NCBI RefSeq assembly: GCF_036785885.1
Contig: NC_092324.1
Location: forward strand, 30,555,001 to 30,619,000
Direction: 5' to 3'
DNA: 64,000 bases
Source of the DNA: Coffea arabica
Lineage: Eukaryota > Streptophyta > Magnoliopsida > Gentianales > Rubiaceae
In this document: one piece after another, positions 11,324-22,358 of the stretch
How positions within the stretch are numbered: position 1 is the stretch's first letter
Layout of the letters: each line of letters starts with the position of its first letter
The notes under the pieces: model-generated
Database searches by the model: none
Told to the model about the DNA's origin: nothing
What the model saw: the letters and a program-made list of their open reading frames with translations, nothing else
Program-made: the position numbers and the translations under genes

Positions 11324-12546
11324 TGTGAAATCCAGTTAGACTTTACAAATTTGGACACAAGTGAACCTTAATACCCAACATGGCTCAGGGTAGGGAATGA
11401 TAAGCAATTTTTTGATCAGTAGTAGTTTGGCAAAGCCAAAGCTCCGGTTAGTAGAGAAGACTAGTGCAATACTGATGCTAATAGAATCTCGAAGAATAAG
11501 GAGTCCTCTTTGGATATGATTTTGAAAACTCAACTTTCAAAAAATGATACCTTGGAAATTGATTATGATCTTTCTGTTGGATAATGATAAGTCCCAACCC
11601 ATTTTGAACACAGGGAAATCTCGCATTTTCTATGAAATAGAGTTAAATGGAAGATTATCAAAATCATTCAAATCAGGTGTGTCTTTTTCTATTGTTAAGA
11701 ATTACTCTACTTCGGAACAGTAGATTGGTGGTCCCTTATTCAATTCTTTAGACAAGCAAATAGAGATGTCTAACCCATCTAAAGCCTCAATCTCTCCAAA
11801 CAAGATTGATGCAGCAACTCAAAAACTAGTATTGTTCATCCTCTCAAACGAAATTATTTCAACCTATCACACTAAACCATTCAAACCCAAACCCAGAGAC
11901 CAAGATATCTTAACCTTAACCAATAATATTATGATCTTTCCCAATAAACCCAAAACCACTGAACAAAGTGGATCAACTTTAACCAAAGATATTACATCCC
12001 TTTCTGCAGAGCCAATTAAACACAAAACTAATGAGCCAAATATCCCAACTCCAACTTATCAGCCCTATAGAGATCCCGAAAAATAATGACCAAGAAAATG
12101 TCAATCCAAACTCACTTTCATCAAACCTAAAATCTTCAGCATAAACCTGAAACTATAACATCCAGATCCAATTTGTCAAACCACCCCTTTAAAACAAACA
12201 TTAATACCAATAGCTCGATCTCATCTGACTTATTCCTAATTGATACAACTTTGTTATAGCAGAAGAAGAACATTGACCTCCAGGAGCTTCGTTCTATTGC
12301 TAGTTTAGTTGGAAAGAAAAGAAGCAAAATCTTTCGTAAACCTTTGAAATCACATCCCACACAAGTGTCTGGAGATAGCACTTTGTCTAGTCATAAAGTT
12401 AAGCCTAGTGACAAAAATGCAGGGCAAGCTAATGTGGACATGGAGGATGCCATAGACTCTAAGAGATATAAGATGGCAGAGTTAGCTACTTTTACTTCTT
12501 CAAATGATAAAACGGTAGAGACTTGGACCCAATCCCACCAAGAACC
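11324..12546 (+). pseudogene. Decayed LINE ORF1 region (LINE-1, outer plus-strand LINE)
   Basis: This stretch lies directly upstream of the LINE endonuclease and contains broken plus-strand frames, notably 11766-12086 (Pro/Thr/Asn/Lys-rich) and 12344-12550. Position and composition fit the C-terminal half of a plant L1 ORF1, but no CCHC knuckle or DUF4283 core could be recognised. The assignment therefore rests on context. The 5' end of the LINE is not defined. It may have been cut by the CACTA element that ends at 11323. Confidence 0.5.
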
Positions 12547-13731
12547 ATGAATCTACTAAGTTGGAACTGTCAGGGGTTAAATAACTCTTGTACAGTTCAA
12601 GAACTCTAAAATATTGTCGAGAGAGCAGAAATTGCTATTATTTATCTTTTAGAAACTAAATGTTCCAGTAGGGTTATAGACAAATTGAAAACACAATTTG
12701 GATGGTTTGGTGTGGGAGTGGATGCTAAGGGATTTTTTGGTGGTTTGGCTCTATTATGGAAAAAAGATATAGATATATCTTTGAATCAGTTCTCCAATAA
12801 CATTATTGATGTCAGTGTACATACAAATGGTTCTCTTTGGCGTCTTACTGGTTTCTATGGTCATTCTGAAACTGCTAAAAGGAAATCTTCATGGGATTTA
12901 TTACGCGCTCTCAGCAGCCAATCTGCACTTCTGTGGATATGTATTAGTGGCTATAATGAAGTACTCAATAAATGTGAATTTTAGAGCAATGGTCAGAGGC
13001 AGAATTAGCAGGTTATGAAGTTTTGAAAAGCATTAACAGCATTAACAGATTGTCACCTTTATGATTTGGGGTATAGGGGGTTTAAATTCACTTGATGTCA
13101 TAGCCAAAATTCATCGAACACAATCTGTGCCAAATTAGATCGCACATGTGCTCAAGAACTTGCTGACCTGTTCTGTAGAGTAGAAGTATCTCATGTTCAT
13201 TCTTTATATTTAGTTCGCATTCCCATCATGCTGAGATTATTAAAATCAGACCACTTATCCAAAAGTTAGCAGTATACATATGTACGTAAGAAAAAACGCT
13301 TTATGTTTGAGGTTATATGGGTTGAAGCTATTGATTATGTTGATATCATTAATCAGGCATGAGATAGTGTATCAGCTACTAATACCTGTGATAATTTACT
13401 GTCTAAAATGAATGAATGTTGAGCAGGACTTCTAAATTGGAGTAAACAAAAATATGGAAATTGTTCCAAAAAGGGTGATGAATTGAGGGCCAAAATTGCT
13501 CAACTGCAGCAAGGGGTGCTTACTCATTTTGCTGAAGTGGATATCGGTTCTCTAACCAATCAATTGGAAGACATTCTTGATCATAAAAATTTGATGTGTA
13601 AGCAAAGAAGTAAGTTCAATGGTACTGTGAGGGAAATCTAACACAACTTTTTTCTATTCGTGGGCAACCAAGAAAGTGAAGTATAATCACATTGAAGGTC
13701 TTTATAATAAAATGGGTTATTGGTGCCAATC
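12547..13731 (+). pseudogene. LINE-1 ORF2 endonuclease part
   Basis: Starts with an ATG at 12547 followed by LLSWNCQGLNN, the typical opening of the APE-type endonuclease of plant L1 LINEs. Degraded endonuclease sequence follows, with LLETKCSS near 12650 and a FGGLALLWKKD segment near 12740. In place of the usual GDFNE motif it reads SGYNEV near 12950. It continues as the coiled linker (near 13440-13610) and the sequence leading to reverse transcriptase (HIEGLYNKMGYW at 13690-13727). Several stops and frameshifts make it non-functional. It breaks at 13731 inside the WCQS codons and resumes at 47258, because the minus-strand LINE and later LTRs inserted there. The 13 bases ATTGGTGCCAATC at 13719-13731 are the left target duplication. 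Confidence 0.85.
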
Positions 13732-16700
13732 CTTTTGTGTTTTTTTTGTCAAAACAATATTTGTTCTCATTAACTTGATACCACAAAGTTTGATACATCA
13801 CAGTTACTACCTTTATAATCTTTTTGTGTACTCTCATCGAGCTACACAGGAAATTTCCTTCCCCGTTAACATTCGTAACTAGATACATTGCAAACTTTGC
13901 TAACATATATGCATACTTGTTTCCTATTCTATTGACAAAAGAGAAAGTATATTTGCCAAACAAGCATCTCATGTTAGCAATATCCTCTAGAATGATACAA
14001 TTCTAGATTCTCTCCCATTTTTCTTGTTGATTAGGTCCATCACCTCCTTATAGTCAAACTGGAATTCCATTTCCTTCCATTGTACTTGTCAAGCCATCAC
14101 CATTCCCATTCTAATTGCTGCTGCTTTCTCCACTAGTGGCTCACTTGATTTTATCTTAGCTATGGCCTAGGTTTTCATCAACCTTCCTTCCCCATCTCTA
14201 GCAACAGCTCCTATTCCATTTTTGTTCATAGTCTTTGAGAAGATAGCATCAGAATTGATCTTTATCACTCTTCCTGTTGGTGGTTTCCAATTTTCCAAAC
14301 TATTTGAGTTGGTTGTTTGATCAATGTACTCTCCACCTGTATTGTTCCGAGCTTCTATAAATTCATTCCACTCTAGTTGAGTTTTTTACACTGTTATCCT
14401 TGGATATGGATTCTTTTTACAAAAACCTTTTTGTTCCTTACTTTCCAGATTTGCCACAAAATAATTACAGTTAGTGTTGCATTCCAGTCCCTAATCTCTT
14501 CTCTTTGCTTCTAATATCCTTTCCCACCATCTTACAAAGTTGCTCCTTATATCATGTAATCCGTCTCATTGCAGGCGCTATTCTCCAAGTGGTTTCAGCA
14601 TTTTTGCAGAAAAACAACATGTGTTCTACTATTTCCACAGCTTCTCCATAGCATTCACACATTGCACTTCTTTTCCCTATCCCTTTGTTTATTTACTCAT
14701 TTACTGGTATGCTATGATGCAAACATCTCTAGATGAAATGTTTGAGCTTGTGTTTCATCTGCAGAGACCACACTACTTTCCAGATGTTAGATTTCTTTTG
14801 AGCATAGCTAGTGCTTTCTCTATCCTCTTTCCTCCTTGCCAATTGTTGTTGTTGATCTTCTTCCATTGCTACAACATAAGCTTTATAGTGAAAAGCCTAG
14901 TCATTGTATACCTCTAGTACACTCTATCTTTGCATCCTACCATGTTGATAAGGATAGCCAGAATTTGTTGAACATCCTTCTCTATGATCCATCTTTTGAG
15001 TATCTCTTATTTCTACTCACCTTTTCTCATCAGTTTAGCTGCTTTCTGGATTGTGCATTCTGGCTCCCTACTTGTTTTGATGCTACCATCTTTACTACTT
15101 GGAATCGACTTGTCATACCTGACGTGAATAGTTTCTCCATCTCCCACTTTTTTTCACAATTCTTTGTTTAGTAATTTCCTAGTTCACATTAGACTTTTCC
15201 ATATCCAAGAAGATACCTTTAGAGGGTCTTTTTCCCAATCTTGTGCTCTTCCTAGATACTTTATTCTCATCACCTTACTTACAAGCAGATTTGGTTGTGT
15301 AGAGCATTATTGAATTTCTCCAAGTCTTTAAACCCCAATCCCTCGTTATCTTTCACCTGAGACATTTTTACGCAACTAGTCCAATGCATCCTCTTTTCGC
15401 TTTCTCATTGCCCCACCAAAATTTTGCCATCATTTTGCCTATATCTTTACATAACACTTTTGGGAGTTTGAAATATGACATCGTGTAAGTAGGGAGTGCC
15501 ATAGCCACAGACTTTATCAGTACATCTTTTCCTGCTAGGCTCAACAAATTTCTCATCCATCCTTGCAGCTTATTTTGTGCTTTTTCCTTGATGTATCTAA
15601 ATACTTATTGCTTTGATCTCCATATCAGCATAGGTAATTCCAGATTCTTCCCACTTGTAGCCTTTTTCATGTTTACCAACTCAGAGCATATTTCCATTCT
15701 CAGTTTCCTGCAAATGTGTGTACTAAAGAAAATAGTAGTGTTCTCATAGTTTATTAACTGCCCTGAAGCCTTTTTATAGATATTAAACATCTCTTTCATT
15801 TGCTGGGTTTCCTGAATATTGGCTTTATAACTTTGTTGTTAATCATTTTACTCATCAAATTTGAGACACCTTTAGCACATATTAGGAACAAATATGGAGA
15901 AAGGGGGTCACCCTACCTTATCCCTTTAGAAGGTTTAACATAACCTACTTTCTAGCCATTCACATTAAAAGAGTATGAAGCAGTGGATACACAGTTCAAA
16001 ATCCACCTTACCCAGATAGGGTAAAATAACATTTTCATCATCATTCTCCCTAGAAACTGCCACTCTACCCTAGACTTTTGATAAGTCAAGCTTTAGGTCA
16101 TAAAACCATTTCTGTCTTTTCTCTTATTTTTCAATAAGTGAACCATTTCTGGGCTAGGATAACATTGTCAAGGATGTTCTACTAGGGACAAAAATAAACT
16201 AAGCATAGCTTATACAGTTAGGGATGACTTTCTTTAGCCTATTTGCCAGAATTTTTGGAATGATTCTGTATAGGACATTACACAATCATATGGGTCTGTA
16301 ATGAGATAAGATAATAGAAGCCTCTACTTTTGGGATCAAGATGACAATTGTTTCATTAAGGGCTTTTAGAAGATGACCACTATTAAGGAAACTTTGAACA
16401 GCTATTACAATGTCATTTCTAATAACATGCCAGTATCTTTGAAAAAAAAAAGGAGACATACTATCAGGACCTAGCACTTTATCTGGATGCATTGAGAGTA
16501 GAGCAATCTTCACTTCCCTTTCTTCTACTGGTTTAATCAGTATTGCATTCATCTCCACTGTAACTATTCAAGGAACACCCTTTGTAACTGCTTCAAAGGC
16601 TGATGGCTGGGATGATGTGAAAATTTTGTTGTAGAAACTACATATTTCCTCTTCAATTTCCTGTTCTGTCTCACACCACTTCCTTTCCTCGTTTTGTAAG

Positions 16701-17317
16701 CATGGTAATCTATTCCTTGCCTTTCTAGTCATTACCCTTGCATGAAAGAAAGCTGTATTCTTGTCCCCCTCTTTAAGTTATTTGCACCTTGCCTTTTGTG
16801 CACAATATAGCTTCTCTTGTTTATATGCCTGATTTAACTTCAGATTTAGATCAGCAATTTTCCTCTTGTGTTTGTCATACTCTTCTTGCTTTGCTTCTTG
16901 AATCTATTGCTTCATGGACTTTATCACTTTTCTTGAGTTGTTTTTATTTTCCTTATTCTAGTTTATCAAGGTTTGTTTACATCTCTTGATTTTCCTTGTC
17001 AGTGTGAACACTTTAGATCCTTATTGAGATTCATTCCAAGCTTTACTGATCAGTTCCTGAACTTGTTGATTTTGAGCCCATCTCTTATTAAAATAAAACC
17101 TTCCTCCTATTCTCTTTCTCACTGAATTTGTGTCCAACAAGAGTATACTATGATCAGAGTCCTCTTTCCCAATATGTCTGCACTTTGCTATTTCAAATTT
17201 TTGACCCCACTCCTAATTTGCTAGCACTATATCCAGTCTTTGTTTTATTTCCTAGCCATCCCAATGTGAACTCCATGTCTAAGGCTTTCCTTCATATCCT
17301 ATATCTACTAGATTATT
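13732..17317 (-). pseudogene. LINE-2 ORF2, reverse transcriptase and RNase H part
   Basis: Minus-strand fragments run in the right order. The end of the endonuclease and its SDH-like region lie at about 17310-17100. RT motif PDKVLGPDSMSPFFFQ and the LIPK block are at 16286-16558. The GDPLSPYLFLI block is near 15900. IYKKASGQLINY is near 15790 and the RNLLSLAGKDVLIKSVA thumb segment at 15368-15556. An RNase H tail with NRIGNKYAYMLAKFA sits near 13930-13880. The catalytic FADD box that should separate the GDPLSPYLF and IYKKASGQ blocks is absent: the sequence jumps from VIKP straight to NIQETQ near 15823, implying a small internal deletion. Many stops are present. The 5' part of ORF2 continues at 26597 beyond LTR B. 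Confidence 0.86.
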
Positions 17318-18504
17318 TGTGAGGACTTGAAAATTTGCTTATATTTTGTTATAATTCTCTTTTATTTTGAATAAGGTAATTTATACTACCTTTACTACTA
17401 ATTTACTCCCTCAATAGTTGTAATAAATAATAGAATCGAGAGTTTTACTTTTACTTTTATAGTTAGAGTAAACTAGAATTTTTGTGCATTTTGGTAGTGT
17501 GATCAGTTGGTGAGGTGTGTGTACTAAATTTGATGGATAAGAGCGAGTATTGAGTAAGAGGAAGTGTGTGATTAGAAGTACTAAGAATAAATTAGTGAAT
17601 CATATGTTAAAACAAAAGTACAAGAGGGTTAAGAATATAGGCTTGAACCGACGTGCGCCGTTTGTTACCGATTGAGTACACCACTTGACCAATACTTTCT
17701 TTCCTTAATCTCCTTGTTTTTATTTTATTTAATCTTCCCCAAAATCAACCCTAAGCTTGCCGAAAATATTGACTAGGAGGAAGGAAAGAAAAGAAAAAAA
17801 AAGGAAAACTTGGCCGAGCCAAGTGTCAATGACCCAAGACATGTTTGACCAAGAAACTTTCTTACCTTCTTATCTTTCTCTTGGACCAACTTTCCTTCAT
17901 TTTTTTCTTGTCTTGGCCGAACACTAGGGAGAGAAAAGAGAGGAGAAAAAGTTCCATTTCCACCTTGATTCTTGCCTTGTTTAAGTTAGAATCACAAAAC
18001 TAAACCGAACAAACTAGCACTAAGGAAGCAAGGAAACTTGTAGTGGATAGTTTTTTTGGAGAGAAAGCCTTGGTTCTTCACTTTCTTCAAGGGGTTGAAG
18101 ATATAAGTTGAACAACTTCTTTTCTCTTTCTTATTGTTTATGGTGAAGATGACTTGAAACTTGGAATTCTATGGATGATAACATAGATTTCGTGAAGATT
18201 AGTGAAATTTCAGCCTAGGGTTTATGATTTTCAGCCTTGATTTGTGTTGTTCATCCATGATATGTTGGTATTGAGTTTGGTTATGGACTTGTGTGATGAT
18301 TGGTAGCTTTATTGTGACCTTTTAGCTTCTAGATAGGAATTTCTAGCTTTATTAGAGATTTTCCAGCTTTGATATTGTGATGTATATATGCTAGAAGTGA
18401 GCTTTAATTGGATGGTTTTATGGCTAGTATGAGAACCAAATTTATCTCTGTGACAGCCTCACCTTCCCCTAAGGCGAACCAAAGGGGTTAGCAGACTGCC
18501 TGCG

Positions 18505-21500
18505 TGTGAGACCCCGGTCAGTTCTTAAGTTTGATATTAGGGTTATATTCCTTATTTTCATTATTTGTGCGGTAACGTTTGGTTTTGGGACTAATTCGAA
18601 AACCCTAAGTTGGGGTTAAGATTTAAACCCTAGTTTTTGTATTAATTATAAATTCGAGTGGTGATTAAGTTAGTTATGCTAGTGTGTGTTTTAGTGCAGG
18701 TAAGCATAGGATTTGATCCATTTTATATAGGTTAAGTGAGTTTAAAAGTTAGAAAACCCTAAACTAGAAAAGTTTCTAGTGTTATGAGTTGTTAGAATTT
18801 GAAGTTGGGTTTAAAACCCTTAATACTACCCATGACAAAAGGTTATTGTTTAATTGCTTTTATGTGGGATTAAGTATAGGTGATTAATATAGGAAAGTGA
18901 TTAGTGAAGGAATTAAGTGTGGCTAAGTGTTTTAGATTAGATTAAGTTACAACCTATGGAGTTAATTGAAAGATTATGAAATGTTTAAGGGCTAGAGTTG
19001 AACAAAAGCTAAGTTGAAGGTGGAAGGGCTTGAGACCAAATTGGGAACTTTTATGTGATTGGTGGAAAAAGAAATATCTTCTCTTGTCTTTGACTAGCTT
19101 ATATATATATCTTAGACTTGCAAGATATCATAAGAAAACAAAACAAAATAAGAAAGAAAAGAGAGAGAGAGGTGCCGACCCAAAGAGGGAAGAAAAGAGA
19201 AAAAAATTCCTTCAAATTCTTCAATTTCTAGCTTCCATCTTGTTGTTGGAGCTTAAGGGAAACAACTTGGGGCCTTGTTGTGGTAGTTTTCTTCATATAC
19301 CAAGCTCTCTTGAAGGTAAGACATCTTTCTTTGAAGTTAAAGTTTGGTGCTTCATTTTGAAGCCATGGAAGTGAAGTTTTGTTGTGATGATGCACTTGCA
19401 TAGCTCATGTGGTGATTATTGTGTTGAATGATGGTTTATTTTAGTTGGTTGTTGCTGCAAAATTTCGGTTAAGCTTATGAAAGAATTAGGGTTTCATGCT
19501 AAACAAGTTAAGTAGCTCTAATCTTGTGTTATTAAACTTGTAGTGGTTGTATTTGATGATTGGTTTCATTGGTTTGGTAAGTGAGTGGTAAAAACTGAGT
19601 TTGGGTTAAGAAACCCTAGGCTTCCTTAGGTTGGTTTAGCTTGGCTAAGGTTTGGCTAGTTAGGGTTTGGCTAAGGTGATGCAAATGGACTTAGTCTAAG
19701 GATCATGGTTAGTTTTGGCAATTTTGTAGTGGCTTAGAGGGAAACTTCGGACCAATTGTAGGTCATTTAGAAGTTAGTATATGTGTGCTTAGTTGGTATG
19801 AATTTGGTTGGAAACCTTGCATAAGTACCATAGAAATGAACCATGCGTTTGCGACATTGGAAACCGGAAAAACGGGTAACCAGGGCAGTTCAGCATCTGA
19901 ACTTCGGTTCCATTTTTCTTGATACTACGTATTGATTCAGAAGTTTCTCAAAACATGAAAGTTGTACCCTCTTATGTCCTGAATATTCCTACAAAATTTC
20001 AGGTCAAACGGATCAGTGTAGCCTGAGTTATAGACAAAACACTAGCACCTGTTTTGTACCCTGGATTGTGTAACGTTTTGACTTTTGCTTCTGCCCATGT
20101 TTTATCCGTTTTGATAACATGCGAACTGGGTGTTGATCCCTTCATAAGAAATGTAGATCTTGGTCTCAAATTCGAAACGGTATAAAGTGCATCCAAATCC
20201 GAGTCCCGTAGCTTCAGTTATGACCAAAAGAAGATCGATTGTCAGAACTGCCTGCGCATTGGACAGTTCTGATAAGAATGTTTGGACGCGTTTTCTTCCA
20301 TGCTCTGTATTGATTCAGCTTTTGGTCCAAACATGAACGTTATAGCCTTATGTCTTAGCTTTCCAACGCCTCTGGAATTTCTTGATTCCGATTTCTGAGC
20401 CGTGAGTTACGGTCTTTCAAACAGGGCCTGTTTGGTAACCCGAAATGACATAGCTGGAACTATTTTGTGCATTTTTGACCAATACCTATTGAGATCTGGG
20501 TTGAGATGTCTAAATAAAAGTTGTAGCCCTTCCTCATAGCTTCGAAACGGTGTCTCACCCACCTTGATCCGAGATTCCTAGCCTAAATTGTGATCAAAAC
20601 GGTTTGAGATGGCAGATTTGGCCATTTCCGTTTGCCGTTCCGCGCGCGCGCGTGCGCCCATTTTGCCGTTTCCGCACTTGCATGTGCCGATTTTGCCGTT
20701 TTGCTTGTTTTGGGCATGTTAGTGGCCGTTTATGATAATATGTGATACAATCTTCTATTTCAGACAGTGGTGAGCTAGGCGGAGCCGGTGGGGCCCACTA
20801 CTAGCGAACACGCGCTAAGTGATTTTGCTCTTGTACTACTTTTGTATTTTGGGTAAGTATTCGGGCCGTTTTGTATATAACTTGCTTATGTGTTTTGAGG
20901 TGAATGAAAGGGTACCTAGGCGAGGGTGTACTTTATCGCACTCGACCTAAACCCTATTTTACATGCACATTTATACATGACATGTTTAAATGAGTTATTT
21001 TGGGTTTGAACCACTTGAGCTTGTAGCCCGGGGTGACGTTTGTGAGTTTTGGGTTTGAACCCCTTGAGCTTGTAGCTCGGGGTGACGTTTGTAAGTTGGG
21101 GTTGATCTTCCGACCTAGATGGACTATTCGAGCCGGTCAGGGCTTGGTCAAAGCCAGTCCAACTTGGTCTGAGGTTACCAAATTTGTGAATCCGGTTCAC
21201 CGAAAATGTGAACCAAGTTTGTGACCCGAGCTTGTGACTAGAGCTGTTAATCGAGCCGAGTCGAGCCGAGTATTTGGTTGCCGAGCTCGACTCGAGTTTA
21301 ATTCGAGCCGAGCTTGACTCGAGCTCGTTAGGAAAACGAGCTTTAAAATATGTTCGAACTCGGCTCGTTAAATGTACATGTGGCTCGAGCTCGAGCTCGA
21401 GCTCGACTCGTTTATCATAAACGAGTCGAGCTTCACGAGCTCGAGCTCGAGCTCGTGCAAATTAACCTTAATAAAAACCTATAATTTTTAATTTTTATAA

Positions 21501-22358
21501 TTTTAATTTCTAAAATGACAAATATGCCCTTCATTAACGAGCTCTAACGAGCTACTCGAGTATCAAACGAGCCGAGCTTACTCGGCTCGTTAACTAAACG
21601 AGCATATTTCGAGCTCGAGCTCGACTCGTTAACCAAAATTAACGAGCCGAGCTCGAGCCTTAACGAGCCGAGCTCTAACGAGCTTTCGAGCTACTCGATT
21701 GACTTAACAGCTCTACTTGTGACTCAAGCTCAAGTTTGTGATTTCGTTCGCCCGGGCAAGTTTGTGAAGTGACTGGCCAGTGAGGGTGATAAGGTGTTCG
21801 GTGGGTGTATAAGTGGAGTTCTACGGACCTTATTTGTGGTCGACGGAGTGTCGGCAGGAGGTCACGCATGGAAAACGACTTGGCTTTGGAGCCAACCTGT
21901 ATCCTTCCTTGTATTGTTACTTTTGCACTTGACTTGACACTTTTGTGATATTGTTGTTTATCTAAATGTGAAATTTACGCTTTTACCCCGTGTACTTACT
22001 AAGCATATAGCTTACCCCATTTCCTTTGTTTTCCTTAGCAGGGGACGACGCGGGGAACTTCTTGGCACCTTCACTAGTATAGCTAGGTTTGACTGTAATA
22101 GTCGGACAGTTAGGATGTTTGTTTTTGTTTTAGTGGTTTGTATAAGGACCCTCCTTAGGGTCTACCTTCTGCTGGTTGTTATTATAATGTATTAAGAGTA
22201 GTTTGACTCGATACTTTTGGCGGTTGTATATATTATGAATAGTACTCTTTTGGTTTATATAGTTTTTTTAGCCTTGAGATTTTGAGTCCTGACGCGAGTT
22301 AGGCAGGCGTCCCGCTGATACCCTAGGGTTCGCCTTTGGGAGAAGCGGGGGCATCACA
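18505..22358 (+). mobile_element. Solo LTR D nested in LTR C
   Basis: Begins TGTGAGACCCCGG and ends GGGGGCATCACA. The flanks CTGCG (18500-18504) and CTGCC (22359-22363) match at four of five bases. The uninterrupted host reads CTGCC, so the left copy has probably mutated. Subtracting the hAT MITE leaves about 3.37 kb, close to E, which shares its 3' half. It has a TATA-like TATATATATA near 19100, a donor-like AAG/GTAAGA at 19315/19316 and an acceptor-like TTTTCCTTAGCAG ending at 22041. Four modules start near 19941, 20145, 20325 and 20500. The GCGCGCGCG run near 20643 and the GAGGGTGTACTT block near 20924 are family landmarks. No coding domain was found. Confidence 0.86.
21239..21715. mobile_element. 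hAT-like MITE, GAGCTCGAG-rich, nested in LTR D
   Basis: A 477-bp non-coding insert with terminal inverted repeats TAGAGCTGTTAA at the left end and TTAACAGCTCTA at the right end, flanked by a perfect 8-bp duplication CTTGTGAC (21231-21238 and 21716-21723). An 8-bp duplication and a TA(G/A)..-type short inverted repeat are the hAT signature. The interior is dense in GAGCTCGAG and CGAGCCGAG words in both orientations, so much of the element can fold back on itself. It is the innermost, sixth level of the nest that starts with LINE-1. Confidence 0.9.
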
